This document shows positions 40,400 through 49,884 of a DNA stretch of 56,194 nucleotides, piece by piece. The stretch is taken from the NCBI GenBank assembly GCA_964613585.1, contig CAZTHL010000015.1, positions 1-56,194 on the forward strand, in the 5' to 3' direction. How positions within the stretch are numbered: the first letter of the stretch is position 1; each line of letters opens with the position of its first letter. The notes beneath the pieces are model-generated. The model was given only the letters and a program-made list of their open reading frames with translations. It was not told where the DNA came from and did no database searches. A program made the translations under genes and the position numbers. The stretch comes from CAZTHL01 sp964613585. Lineage in GTDB: Bacteria > Pseudomonadota > Alphaproteobacteria > DSM-16000 > Inquilinaceae.

Positions 40400-41545
40400 T
40401 CACAGATTGAGCGAGTAGCCCTCGATGTCCTCGGGCGTGATGTAGGCGACCGAGGGGTCCTGCATGACCTTGAGGTGCAGGTCGAACAGGCGGGTGGCAT
40501 CGCGGTCCTTGTTGGCCCATTCGAACCATTTCGGGATGGCGATCTGCCGGAAGCGCCGCACGTCGTCCTCGGACAGGCGCGAGACCGTGGTGCCGGCCTC
40601 CCGGTACCTCGGCCAGGCGGCGGCGTTGGCCGCCTGGATGGCGCCGTAGTGGGTGCGAGAGTAGGCCTTGACCAGTTCGGTCATCAGCTCCTGGAGCGGC
40701 TCGGACAGCCGGCTCCAGGCGCGCTGGCTGAACGCCACGTCCATCAGGTCGACCGGCTGGTGCAGGCAGGGTGTCGAGGGCGGGCCCATGACGATCACGT
40801 TGGTGACCTGGTGGAAGCCGAGGTCGTGGTTGACCGCCGGGCCGACGAAGTCGGCGGCGTCGATGGTGCCGCGCTCGAGCGCCGGATACACCTCGGAGCC
40901 CGGCAGAAGGGTGGTACGGGCGCCGAGCTCCGCGAAGCACTCGGCGACGATGCCGCCCGGCACGCGCAGCTTGAGGCCCTGGAAGTCGTCGAGCGACTCG
41001 ATCGGCCGCTTGGCATGGATCAGGTTCATGTCGTGATGGACATGGCCGACGAAGTGGAGGCCGTTCTTTTGATACAGCTCGCGGGTCAGCTCGGTGCCGC
41101 CGTACGCGTCGAACAGCAGGTCCCACTGGTGAGGGTGGTTGAGCCCCATCGGGTAGGATGAAAGGAACACACCGGCCGGCATGCGCCCGGCCCAGTACAC
41201 GGTGAACACGTTCATGCCGTCGAGCACGCCGTTGCGCACGGCGTCGAACAGCTGGAAGTCGCCCGACACGGCGCCGGCAGGGAACGGGGTCAGGGTCAGT
41301 TCGCCGCCGGTCAGCTCGGCGACCGAGGCGCACCAGTCCTGGAAGATCCGGTAGCCGGTGGTCCCGGGCTGCCAGGAGCTCTGGACGCGAAAGGTGAGTC
41401 CGGCCTGGCCGCGGGCGAGGCGCGGCGCCGCGACGGCCGCGGTGGCCGCGGCGCCGCCGCCAAGCGCGAGGGCACGCAGGAAGGCGCGGCGGTCGTCGGC
41501 GACGGCCTCGACGGCTTGGCGATATTCTCTGGTCTTGCCACTCAT
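40400..41545 (-). CDS. dctP: TRAP transporter substrate-binding protein DctP, Tat-exported
   Basis: A 381-residue periplasmic solute-binding protein of the DctP family. The N-terminus carries a twin-arginine signal (DRRAFLRALALGGGAAATAA), so it is exported folded. The mature part begins near LTFRVQSSWQPGTTGYRIFQ and contains GLKLRVPGGIVAECFAELGA and GTIDAADFVGPAVNHDLGFH, both typical of TRAP binding proteins that bind carboxylates through an arginine (in KLRVPG). The frame is open to 41626 but ATG 41545 has a strong GGAGGAGGT site. First gene of dctPQM. Confidence 0.92.
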   Translation of the reverse strand: MSGKTREYRQAVEAVADDRRAFLRALALGGGAAATAAVAAPRLARGQAGLTFRVQSSWQPGTTGYRIFQDWCASVAELTGGELTLTPFPAGAVSGDFQLFDAVRNGVLDGMNVFTVYWAGRMPAGVFLSSYPMGLNHPHQWDLLFDAYGGTELTRELYQKNGLHFVGHVHHDMNLIHAKRPIESLDDFQGLKLRVPGGIVAECFAELGARTTLLPGSEVYPALERGTIDAADFVGPAVNHDLGFHQVTNVIVMGPPSTPCLHQPVDLMDVAFSQRAWSRLSEPLQELMTELVKAYSRTHYGAIQAANAAAWPRYREAGTTVSRLSEDDVRRFRQIAIPKWFEWANKDRDATRLFDLHLKVMQDPSVAYITPEDIEGYSLNL

Positions 41546-41715
41546 CAGGTGACCTCCTCCCATCGATTGTTGCCGGCTCTTTGGTGCTGCAGACGTGGCT
41601 GGTGCGTGGATCGACGTACGGCCCACGACCGTCCATGGCCGGACTTGCTACCTGAGGGGAAGGATATCGCAGATCGGTGTGCGGGAACAGCCGCCGGGGC
41701 GGAGCAAAATCGAAT

Positions 41716-41740
41716 AGGAGGCCGATCAGGTCGGCCTCCT
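41716..41740 (-). terminator. Rho-independent terminator of the vWA gene
   Basis: AGGAGGCCGA at 41716-41725 and TCGGCCTCCT at 41731-41740 form a perfect 10-bp stem with a five-base loop. Read on the minus strand, an ATTCGATTTTG tract follows. It lies 41 bases after the stop of the minus-strand vWA gene (41781). Confidence 0.7.
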
Positions 41741-41780
41741 GGTTCGTTGAATGACGACCCAGTTCCGGCCCGGATCGGAC

Positions 41781-44134
41781 CTAGACCAGGACGAAATCGT
41801 CGGCAACGTCGGCCAGGGTCACCCCACCCGTATCGGGGATGACCAAATCCTCTGCCGACGTGATGCCGAGGGCCGGAAACACGACCGGGTCCCCCGTGGC
41901 ATCCGCCGGGTCACCGAACTCGAACTCCAACACGACCTGCTGCCCCGGGACGGCGGGCTCCCCCTCGAGGTTGAGAGCGAACGCGTCCTCACCGAAGATC
42001 AGGTCACCGTCGCCGAGCGGGAATGTGGTCTCCGGTTCAACGACAGTGACATCAACAATCGGCGGCACCTCATCCGCGGGGTCGAAGAAAACGGGTCCAT
42101 TGAATTCGCCTGGAATGAAAAAGTCCAGGGCCATTGGTGCGACAGTCAGGCTAAAGGTCGATGCCTCGAAGTCAACAGTATTGCCGATAGAGACACCCGG
42201 TATATCATCAAAAGTCTCGCCGCCTGCGGGACCAGACTCGATCTCGCCCTCGATTACCGTCAACGGAGAAACGCCGGGAAGGAAGATCGGGCTGCCGTCA
42301 GACTCTTGAAATACAGTAAACGCAATGAGCTCACTTCCAATGAAGCCGTCGTCCGGCTCCTCGACGACCGGATCCTCGGCGACCGGATCCTCGGCGACCG
42401 GATCCTCGGCGACCGGATCCTCGGCGACCGGNNNNNNNNNNNNNNNNNNNNNNNNNNNNNNNNNNNNNNNNNNNNNNNNNNNNNNNNNNNNNNNNNNNNN
42501 NNNNNNNNNNNNNNNNNNNNNNNNNNNNNNNCGGCGACCGGATCCTCGGCGACCGGATCCTCGGCGACCGGATCCTCGGCGACCGGATCCTCGGCGACCG
42601 GCTCCTCGACGACCGGCTCCTCGACGACCGGCTCCTCGACGACCGGATCCTCGGCGACCGGGTCCTCGACGACGAAGCCGTCGCCGGTCAGGGTGGCCTC
42701 CAGGGACACGCTGGTGCCGTCGGTCAGGGTCAGGTCGACCAAGACCTCGTTCTCGGCACCCAGTGTCGGGTCGAGGTCGCCGATCACCTGCTCGGGCAGT
42801 TCGAAGCCGAACACGGTCGGCACACGGTCGTCCTCGTCGATCCCGGCCTGCACGACGCCGTTCACCGTGACGACGAGATCCTCGATGCCGACGCCGACGG
42901 CATCGTCGAGCAGCGAGGCGTCGAGGGCGTCGGTTGTGGTGACCAGCTCGGCCCCACCGGTGTTGTCGATCAGGTCGAGGGTGGCGATGTCCGAGCCTTC
43001 GCCGACGCCGACGGCGACGATCTCGGCGCCGAACAGGTCCTCGAGCGCGGCCGCCTCATCGGTGAAGTCGCCGCCGGCGGTCGGAAAGCCGTCGGACAGG
43101 AAGAAGACGATGTTGGTTTCGTCGGCCGTGGCCTCGGCGGAGAGGAAGGCGAGCGTCTCCCCAAGCGCGGCCTCGAAGTTGGTCGCTCCGATAGGAAAGA
43201 GCGAGACAAGGGCGCTCTCCAGCTCACTCGACCCGGGCTCGAAGGTGCCGTCCAGGACGGCGGCGCCGGCGAACGGGATCAGGCCAATTTCGACCTCGTC
43301 CGGCGCCAGGCCGAGAGCGGTAATTTCGTCGGACAGATTGAGCAGCGAGGCGATCTCGGCGTCGAGGATGGCATCTGCTGTCCCATCGCCGTTCACGTCA
43401 CCGACGGGGGTACCGTCGAAGAAGCCCCCCGTGCTGCCGGACATGTCGATCACGAAGGCGACATTGTTGTCGGCCCCGCCGGCGCCGAGGGTGAGCGACG
43501 CGGCGATCGTGGACGTGGTCTCGGTCAGCGCGGCCGGCACCTCGATCTCGAAGGTGACGTCGGTGCCGTCCGCGGTCTCGAAGGTCTCGCTGACCGAGAT
43601 CGGCGCGTCATCGGCCGGCGGCGGCTCGTCCGGCTCCTCGTCCGCCAGCTCGAACACCAGGTCGTCGATGGCACCGGAGGCGACCTGCTCGATCTCCAGC
43701 GTGGTCACGCCGGTGAAGGGCAGCTCCAGCGTGACCAGTCCGTTGTCCTCGCCGACCGGGATGTCGACCGTGCCGAGAAGGGCGCCGGTGTCGTCGAGGG
43801 CGCGGATCGCGCCGCCTTCGTCATTGTCGAGGATGGTCACCGCCTCGACCGTGGCCGGCATCGCGAAGACGAAGGTGGCCACGCCGCCCGCGGCCGCGTC
43901 GTCGGGATCGCTGGTGTCGCCGTCCTCGGAGATGATCAGTGCGCCGCCCTGATCGGCAAAGGCGAGATCGAGATCGCCGCCGGTCGGGTTGGCGGTGTCG
44001 AAGATGAGGGCATCGTTGGCCGCGCCGGTCGGCTCATTGGCGACGGCGCTGATGGTGACGCCGAGCGTGGCAAAGTCGTCATCGACGACAGTGCCGGCGG
44101 GAAGGCCGTCGAAATCAAGAACGGTCGTGGTCAT
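41781..44134 (-). CDS. Large acidic vWA-domain repeat protein, probably type I secreted (interrupted by assembly gap)
   Basis: One gene interrupted by 100 N. The first part (from ATG 44134) has an N-terminal beta domain (residues ~5-165), then a von Willebrand A domain from ~223 with MIDAS residues DMSGS (230-234), Thr in GATNFEAALGETLAF and Asp in NIVFFLSDGFPTAGG. An EF-hand-like loop, DVNGDGTAD (246-254), is inserted. Then comes a pentapeptide repeat VAEDP/VVEEP that enters the gap. Past the gap the same repeat resumes in the frame that leads to DGFIGSELIAFTVFQESDG and ends VTLADVADDFVLV. The acidic, Cys-free, signal-peptide-less character fits type I secretion. The 100-N filler makes the two halves appear out of frame. 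They are not if the true gap is 5+15k bases. Confidence 0.75.
42352..42670 (-). repeat. 15-bp tandem repeat encoding VAEDP/VVEEP pentapeptides, spanning the gap
   Basis: Copies of TCGGCGACCGGATCC (plus strand), with CTCGACGACCGGCTC variants at the right end, flank both sides of the N run. On the coding strand they give VAEDP and VVEEP. Being longer than short reads, the array is the evident cause of the assembly break. True copy number is unknown. Confidence 0.9.
42432..42531. other. Assembly gap of 100 N
   Basis: Exactly 100 N, the usual placeholder for a gap of unknown length. The left flank ends 11 bases into a 15-bp repeat and the right flank begins at base 2 of one, so the missing length should be 5 bases plus a multiple of 15. 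Confidence 0.98.
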
Positions 44135-44737
44135 TGTCTCGCATCCCTGGAGATTATTTGAAACAAAACTGATGCCGGCGGCTGTGCGGACGGTCAAAAT
44201 CATCGAAGCCTAAGTGAAAAGCCGCATGCAGCCGTCGATGGATCCCCTCTACCACCGCAATGGGCCAGTGGAAAAGCATCTATCACACATCGATTCAGAA
44301 AAACTCACGAATTTATTCGAAGCATAAGCAATAGGGTTGGCTTTTTCATTCCCGAATCACCGCAACAAGACTAGGTGGAGTGCCGGGCAAAGCGCAAAAC
44401 TACTGTTAAAATATGGTGTTATGGCTATATATTTCGATGCCGAAATGCCCGCCCAAGGCTGCCGGGAGATGCTCCTGTCCGGTGCCCATGCGGCGGTGCG
44501 CCGTTTGACCGCGATCATGCGCGGGCTGGCATGCGGGCTCGCCGACAACCGCCACGGGTCGATCCGCGGTGCGCGAGATGCGAGATTTGAGAGGATGGCG
44601 ATGTGTGGATCGGCGCACGGATGACCGGAACGCCGTCAAGGTGACGGATGCCGTGGCCGTCACCCATGGTATGCCCGCCCCGAACAAGTCCGGGCGTTTG
44701 CGAGGCGTTAACGGCGGCTTCGGTAGCATCATCGGCC
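44135..44737. other. AT-richer upstream region of the vWA gene, no gene
   Basis: About 600 bases without a recognised gene. The part at 44270-44430 is markedly AT-rich (for example GAATTTATTCGAAGCATAAG) and probably contains the promoter of the minus-strand vWA gene. Small open frames on both strands here lack family resemblance. Confidence 0.45.
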
Positions 44738-44944
44738 ATGGCCTTCGCACCGCCCGTCTCCGCCCCGCTCCCGGTGGCCGCCGTCGTCGCGCCCACGCCG
44801 GTGTCCAAGCACCAGCGCGGCCAGCACACGGCCGATGCCGACACGCCGGAGGCGGTCGACCCGGCCGAGACGGCGGAGCATCTGCGTCGGCCGCGCCGCC
44901 GCGCGGGCGCCGACCGCGGGCAGCTCGTCGACATCCTGGTGTAG
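44738..44944 (+). CDS. Possible small protein, Pro/Ala-rich, unknown
   Basis: A 68-codon frame beginning MAFAPPVSAPLPVAAVVAPT and ending RGQLVDILV. The layout (Pro/Ala-rich lead, charged middle, conserved-looking hydrophobic end) resembles small proteins often annotated as hypothetical in Rhodospirillales. There is no strong ribosome binding site. Could be a chance ORF. Confidence 0.35.
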   Translation: MAFAPPVSAPLPVAAVVAPTPVSKHQRGQHTADADTPEAVDPAETAEHLRRPRRRAGADRGQLVDILV

Positions 44945-45491
44945 AGCCGCCGCGGTCCGGTCGGCGCTGCGAGCAACCGTTGCCGGAAGCAGCTTGGCGC
45001 GGCCCATCCGCGGCCTCGACTGGAGCTATTGCGACCAGGCCGCCGTTCTCAAGGGCTTCGCCTTCGACCGTGGCTCCTTCCGCATATCCGGGGCGAGCCT
45101 CATGCCAGCGAGCCGGCGGCCTCGGCCATGTCTCGCGACGGCGCGCCCGGGCGGCGACAGGGCTGACGACGGCGCGCCCTCGGCCGGGCTGCAAGGGCAA
45201 CGCGTCGGCTCGGCGGCCTCAGCCCCGCCCCCGCCTCAGCCCGGCCCCTTGACCCGCCCCGGGGCCGTCCGTCTCGCGGAAAGCGCGCCGCCGGCACCCG
45301 GAATGACCGCGAGGTGACATAAATCAAGGAGCGCGGGCGCGCCCGTGGCGATGCTGGAGATCCGATCGGGAACCGGCCTGCCTCCCCGACCGGCGCCTCG
45401 ACCGCCGTCCCCCTCCCCAAGGTCGAGCGCGCCCTCGCGGCCGGGCCGCGCCCCCGAGCCCCCGACCCGCCGATCGGACACAAGACGCGAC
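44945..45491. other. Gene-free interval upstream of the decarboxylase operon
   Basis: About 550 bases of GC-rich sequence with open frames in several phases but no recognisable product. The frame of mmdA is open back to 45345 but carries only Pro/Arg-rich translation. A GTGACATAAATCAAGGAG patch at 45314-45331 is the only AT-leaning part and could be part of the operon promoter. Confidence 0.4.
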
Positions 45492-47045
45492 ATGGCGATC
45501 AGCAAGGCTTTCCTCGAGGATCTGGACGAGCGCCGCAGCAGGGTCCATTCCGCCGGCGGCGACGACAAGATCAAACAGCGCCACGAGAAGGGCCTGTTGA
45601 GCGCGCGCGAGCGACTCGATCTCCTGTTCCAGCTCGACACCTTCCAGGAGGTCGGCGCCCACATCCGCCACACCGCCACCCATTTCGGCATGGCCTCGAA
45701 GGAGCTGCCGGCCGACGGCGTGATCGTCGGCACCGGATTCGTCGACGGCCGTCAGGTCGCCGCGTTCAGCCAAGACTTCACCGTCGCCGCCGGCACGCTG
45801 GGCAAGATGCACGCCCACAAGATGGTGGAGGTGATGCGCTACGCGCTCAAGATGGGCGTGCCGGTGGTGGCCATCAAGGACAGCGGCGGCGCCCGCATCC
45901 AGGAGGGCGTCGACGCGCTGTCCGGGTACGGGGAGGTGTTCTACAACAACGTCCTGCTCTCCGGCGTGGTGCCGCAGATCGCCATCGTGGCCGGTCCCTG
46001 CGCCGGCGGCGCCTCCTACTCGCCGGCGCTGATGGACTTCATCATCATGACCCGGAAGAACGCGCACATGTTCATCACCGGGCCGGAGGTGATCAAGGCG
46101 GTGACCGGGCGCGCCACGACCATGGACGAGGTCGGCAGCGCGGATGTGCATGCGACCGTGAGCGGCAACGTTCATTTCGTTGCCGAGGACGACCGCCAGG
46201 CTGTGCTGCTGGCCAAGCGCCTGCTCGGCTTCCTGCCCGGCAACAACACCGAGGATCCGCCGCACCGCCCGGACGAGGAGCTGGTACTGGGGCTCGACGA
46301 GACCATCAACGAGTTGATCCCGGCGACCTCCGGCGAGCCGATGGACACGCACGCCATCATCCACCGTCTGGTCGACGCCGGCGACCTGCTCGAGGTGCAG
46401 GCGGGCTGGGCGCAGAACATCATCATCGGCTTCGCCCGCATCGGCGGCATCGTCGTCGGGCTGCTGGCGAACAACCCCCAGGCCAAGGCCGGCGCGCTCG
46501 ACATCGATGCCTCGGACAAGGGCGCCCGATTCATTCGCTTCTGCAACGTCTTCAACATCCCTCTGGTCACCCTGGTCGACGTGCCCGGCTTCCTGCCGGG
46601 GGTCGAGCAGGAACGCGGCGGCATCATCCGCCACGGCGCCAAGATGCTGTTCGCGTACGCCTCGGCCACGGTGCCGAAGATCACGGTCATCCTGCGCAAG
46701 GCGTATGGCGGCTCGTACCTGGCCATGTGCAGCCAGGAGATGGGCGCCGATGTGGTCTATGCCTGGCCCACCGCCGAGATCGCCGTGATGGGCGCGGAGG
46801 GTGCCGTGAACCTGCTGTACCGCAAGCAGCTTCAGGAGGCCGAGGATCGCCGCGCCAAGGCGGCGGAACTGGCTGCGGAGTACCGCGCGGAGTTCGCCTC
46901 GCCCTACCTGTCCGCCTCGCGCGGCTACATCACCGACGTGATCAACCCCGCCGAGACCCGGGGCGTCATCGCGCTCGCCTTGCGCAAGACTTTGTCGAAG
47001 CGCGAGCTGCGGCCGGCCAAGAAGCACGGCGACATCCCGCTGTGA
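45492..47045 (+). CDS. mmdA: Methylmalonyl-CoA decarboxylase alpha subunit (carboxyltransferase)
   Basis: A 517-residue acyl-CoA carboxyltransferase that moves CO2 between methylmalonyl-CoA and the biotin carrier. It has both crotonase-like halves: DSGGARIQEG at about residues 130-139 and ALSGYGEVFYNN following, then DVPGFLPGVEQERGGIIRHG and LRKAYGGSYLAMCSQEMGAD. By sequence alone it could be a propionyl-CoA carboxylase beta chain. The following oadG, biotin carrier and mmdB genes make a sodium-pumping decarboxylase the better call. Glutaconyl-CoA decarboxylase is the main alternative. ATG 45492 is the natural family start. Confidence 0.85.
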   Translation: MAISKAFLEDLDERRSRVHSAGGDDKIKQRHEKGLLSARERLDLLFQLDTFQEVGAHIRHTATHFGMASKELPADGVIVGTGFVDGRQVAAFSQDFTVAAGTLGKMHAHKMVEVMRYALKMGVPVVAIKDSGGARIQEGVDALSGYGEVFYNNVLLSGVVPQIAIVAGPCAGGASYSPALMDFIIMTRKNAHMFITGPEVIKAVTGRATTMDEVGSADVHATVSGNVHFVAEDDRQAVLLAKRLLGFLPGNNTEDPPHRPDEELVLGLDETINELIPATSGEPMDTHAIIHRLVDAGDLLEVQAGWAQNIIIGFARIGGIVVGLLANNPQAKAGALDIDASDKGARFIRFCNVFNIPLVTLVDVPGFLPGVEQERGGIIRHGAKMLFAYASATVPKITVILRKAYGGSYLAMCSQEMGADVVYAWPTAEIAVMGAEGAVNLLYRKQLQEAEDRRAKAAELAAEYRAEFASPYLSASRGYITDVINPAETRGVIALALRKTLSKRELRPAKKHGDIPL

Positions 47046-47133
47046 GGCACCGTTCCCCCTTGTCGAGCGGCACGCCTTCGGCGCGCCGCCGCTGCCGGCC
47101 GCCCGCGCGCGGCCGCCTCGGAAGCCGTCGCCC

Positions 47134-47463
47134 ATGAATGAGCTGATCCTCCAGTCCTTGAGCCTCTACGCTCTCGCCATCGTCATCTCGTTCATTGTGG
47201 CGGTGGTGATCCGCGGCATCGTCTGGGGCCTCTCGGCGCTCGAGGGGCGCGAGGGCGCGCCCAAGCCCGAGGAGGCCGTGTCCAGGTCGGCGCCGGGACC
47301 GTCCTACGCCAAGCCGGCCGACGACATCGCCGCCATCGCCGCCGCGGTCTACGCCGTCATGGGCGCCCACCGCATCGTGCGCATCCAGCAGGCGCGGCCC
47401 GCCGGCTGGGTCGCCGAGACCCGAATGATGCAGCAGACCTCGCACAGTACGCGCCGCCGCTAG
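47134..47463 (+). CDS. OadG-type delta/gamma subunit of the sodium-pumping decarboxylase
   Basis: A 109-residue protein with one N-terminal membrane helix (LSLYALAIVISFIVAVVIRG) and a short soluble tail with AAIAAAVYAVMGAHRIVRIQ, the layout of OadG/MmdD subunits, which hold the soluble carboxyltransferase to the membrane pump. Here the tail is short. It lies 88 bases after mmdA and 68 before the biotin carrier gene. Confidence 0.85.
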   Translation: MNELILQSLSLYALAIVISFIVAVVIRGIVWGLSALEGREGAPKPEEAVSRSAPGPSYAKPADDIAAIAAAVYAVMGAHRIVRIQQARPAGWVAETRMMQQTSHSTRRR

Positions 47464-47531
47464 GGCGGCGAGCACGAGACAAGAACGATCCGCTCCGCGG
47501 CCGAAGCGCGGGGCAGCACGGGGACCGAGCT

Positions 47532-47939
47532 ATGCAGCGGAGCTTCAAGATCACCGTCGACGGCCGTCCGTACCACGTGGTGGTCGAGGACGTCGGCGAC
47601 TCCGGCCTTCTGATCCCGAGCCCGAGCGACATGTCGGGCTCGCCGGCGCCGCAGCCGGCGGTCGCCCAGCCTCAGGCGGCGCCCGCGGCGGCGCCGGCCG
47701 CCGCGGCCGGGCCGCCGGCCGCTGGGCCGGGCGACGAGGTCAGCCCGCTGGCCGGCGTGATCATCTCGATCGACGTCAGGCAGGGCCAGACGGTCAAGGA
47801 AGGCGACAAGATCGCCACCATCGAGGCCATGAAGATGAAGACCATCGTCGCAGCGCACCGCAGCGGCACGGTCTCGGCCATCCATGTCGCCGCCGGCGAC
47901 GGCGTCGAGGCCGGCCAGCCGATCCTCACCATCGAGTAG
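47532..47939 (+). CDS. mmdC: Biotin carrier subunit of the decarboxylase
   Basis: A 135-residue biotinyl-lipoyl protein. The N-terminus (FKITVDGRPYHVVVEDVG) matches the carrier lead, followed by an Ala/Pro-rich flexible linker at ~45-70. The biotinyl domain has the attachment site EAMKMK with Lys101 as the biotinylated residue, and ends AIHVAAGDGVEAGQPILTIE. It shuttles the carboxyl group from MmdA to the MmdB pump. The gene lies between oadG and mmdB, completing the operon. Confidence 0.93.
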   Translation: MQRSFKITVDGRPYHVVVEDVGDSGLLIPSPSDMSGSPAPQPAVAQPQAAPAAAPAAAAGPPAAGPGDEVSPLAGVIISIDVRQGQTVKEGDKIATIEAMKMKTIVAAHRSGTVSAIHVAAGDGVEAGQPILTIE

Positions 47940-48016
47940 CGGCTCCTCCGCGCCGGCCCCGCCGGGGGCGGCTCCGGCGGCCTTCCGACCTTCCCCTGCC
48001 GCTCTGACACCGGGCC

Positions 48017-49240
48017 ATGGAAAATCTCGACCTACTGAACATCTTCCAGGGCGTGGCCACGCTCCTGGACTCCGACCCGGTGATCATGGCCACGCGGATC
48101 GGCCTGATCCTGCTCGGCTGCGCGCTCATCTATCTGGGCCTCAAGGGCGTGCTCGAGGCGCTGCTGATGGTGCCCATGGGCATGGGCATGGCGATCATCA
48201 ACTCGGCCGTGCTGTTCCTGGAGGACGGCCGGCAAGGCACCCTGTTCCTCAACCCGCTGATCGATTCGGAGGCCGACCCGGCAGGGTTCCTCACCTTGCT
48301 GCAGGTCGACTGGCTGCAGCCGGTCTACTCCTTCACCTTCTCGAACGGCCTGATCGCGGCGCTCGTGTTCATGGGCATCGGCGTGCTGCTGGATGTCGGC
48401 TTCGTCATGGCGCGGCCGTTCCAGAGCATGTTCATCGCGCTGTGTGCCGAGCTCGGGACCGTCGCGGTGTTTCCGCTTGCCGTCTGGTGGGGCCTGCCCA
48501 TCAACGACGCCGCGGCCACGGCGACCATTGGCGGCGCCGACGGCCCGATGATCCTGTTCGCCTCGCTGATCCTGTCGCCCGAGCTGTTCGTGCCGATCAC
48601 GGTGGTGGCGTACCTCTATCTTGGGCTGACGTACGGTGGCTATCCGTTCCTCATCCGCGCCATGGTGCCGAGGAGCATACGCGGCATGCGCATGCCGCCG
48701 GAGAAGGTGCGCGAGGTGACGCCGGGCCAGAAGATCACCTTCTGCGTGATCGCCTCCATCCTGCTCTCGCTGCTGTTCCCGGTGGCCGCGCCGCTGATCC
48801 TCTCCCTCTTCCTGGGCGTGATCGTGAGGGAAAGCGGGCTGGTCAAGTTCGCGGAGCTGCTGTCCGGGCCGGTGTTGTACGGCGCCACGTTCTTCCTCGG
48901 CCTGCTGCTCGGCGTCCTGGTCGAGGCCAATACGATCCTCGACCCGCAGGTGCTGCTCCTGCTCGTGCTCGGCATCGTCGCGCTGACCATCTCCGGCATC
49001 GGCGGCATCCTCGGCGGCTACGTCCTCTACTTCGCCAGCGGCCGGAAGTACAATCCGGTGATCGGCATCGCCGGGGTGAGCTGCATCCCGACCTGCGCCA
49101 AGGTGGCCCAGAAGACCGTGGCGGAGGTGACGCCGGACGCGGTGGTGCTGCCGCACGCGCTTGGCGCCAGCATCAGCGGCGTCATCACCTCGGCCATCTT
49201 CGCGGCGATCTTCATCTCGGTGATCGGCTTCAGCGGATGA
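48017..49240 (+). CDS. mmdB: Sodium-pumping decarboxylase beta subunit (OadB/MmdB)
   Basis: A 407-residue integral membrane protein that decarboxylates carboxybiotin and exports sodium. About ten membrane helices are seen. The family core is NDAAATATIGGADGPMILFA, with the conserved Gly-Gly-Ala-Asp-Gly-Pro whose Asp binds sodium. A second conserved stretch is FASGRKYNPVIGIAGVSCIP near the C-terminus. It shows that the operon conserves energy as a sodium gradient. The stop overlaps the ATPase gene as ATGA. Confidence 0.94.
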   Translation: MENLDLLNIFQGVATLLDSDPVIMATRIGLILLGCALIYLGLKGVLEALLMVPMGMGMAIINSAVLFLEDGRQGTLFLNPLIDSEADPAGFLTLLQVDWLQPVYSFTFSNGLIAALVFMGIGVLLDVGFVMARPFQSMFIALCAELGTVAVFPLAVWWGLPINDAAATATIGGADGPMILFASLILSPELFVPITVVAYLYLGLTYGGYPFLIRAMVPRSIRGMRMPPEKVREVTPGQKITFCVIASILLSLLFPVAAPLILSLFLGVIVRESGLVKFAELLSGPVLYGATFFLGLLLGVLVEANTILDPQVLLLLVLGIVALTISGIGGILGGYVLYFASGRKYNPVIGIAGVSCIPTCAKVAQKTVAEVTPDAVVLPHALGASISGVITSAIFAAIFISVIGFSG

Positions 49241-49884
49241 GCGACGCCGGCGCCGGCGACGGTGACGGGGCGGGCAGGCGCCTCCGCCTCGCCGTCTCCG
49301 GCAGCGCCGGCACCGGCAAGTCGACCCTGGCGCAGCGCCTCGCCCACCGGCACAACGTGCCGTACGTGCCGGAAGGCATGCGCCTGCGGCTGGAGGCCGG
49401 GCTCGACCTGCATACGCTTGACCACCACCGCTTCCGTGCGCTGCTGGAGGAGCTGTTCGACGAGACCCTGGCGGCCGTCGACGCGGCCCTTGAGAGCCAC
49501 GGCGGCTTCGTCAGCGATCGCTGCCCGCTCGATTCCCTGGCGTTCTGGCTGCTCTACGGCTTCGACCACGACGAGGACGCCACCTCTCGCTTCGAGGCGC
49601 GCGCCCTGGCCGCCATGGGGCGGTTCGACCGCCTCGTGGTGCTGCCCTGGGGCGCCATCCCGCTCGTCGCCGATGGCGTGCGCTCGACCAACCGCTTCCG
49701 CCAGCTGCACTTCCAGGTTCTGCTGGAGGGGCTGGTCCGTCGCCGCGCCGCGCCCGCCCGGGTGCTGTGGCTGCCGGAGGCGCTCGACGGGCTCGAGGCC
49801 CGCGCCGCCTGGGTGGCCGGGCACCTCGATCGGGCTCCGCCCGGGCGGTCCGGGGCCGTGCCGGCTCAGCAGCAGGCCGGGTGA
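49237..49884 (+). CDS. P-loop ATPase/kinase coupled to the decarboxylase operon
   Basis: A 215-residue AAA-type/NadR-like P-loop protein. Walker A is GSAGTGKST near residue 23. A DRCPLDSLAFWLLYG segment (about 90-105) resembles the acceptor-binding DR motif of nucleoside or nicotinamide-riboside kinases and related AAA_28 proteins. Substrate unknown. It overlaps mmdB by four bases, so it is co-translated and may act in maturation or a side reaction of the pathway. It is convergent with, and overlaps by 19 bases, the DUF6925-like gene. Confidence 0.75.
   Translation: MSDAGAGDGDGAGRRLRLAVSGSAGTGKSTLAQRLAHRHNVPYVPEGMRLRLEAGLDLHTLDHHRFRALLEELFDETLAAVDAALESHGGFVSDRCPLDSLAFWLLYGFDHDEDATSRFEARALAAMGRFDRLVVLPWGAIPLVADGVRSTNRFRQLHFQVLLEGLVRRRAAPARVLWLPEALDGLEARAAWVAGHLDRAPPGRSGAVPAQQQAG

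Noticed and set aside
42352..42670. Repeat array as a CRISPR
   Set aside because: Units of 15 bp are contiguous, without spacers, in frame in a protein gene.
44406..45252. Long overlapping ORFs on both strands upstream of mmdA
   Set aside because: Neither translation shows a domain. Only the short frame at 44738-44944 is kept, at low confidence.
45345..45491. N-terminal extension of mmdA
   Set aside because: Pro/Arg-rich translation without family similarity. ATG 45492 starts exactly where the carboxyltransferase family begins.
45492..47045. mmdA as propionyl-CoA carboxylase beta chain
   Set aside because: Sequence fits both, but the adjacent oadG, biotin carrier and mmdB genes, and the absence of a biotin carboxylase gene, favour the decarboxylase.
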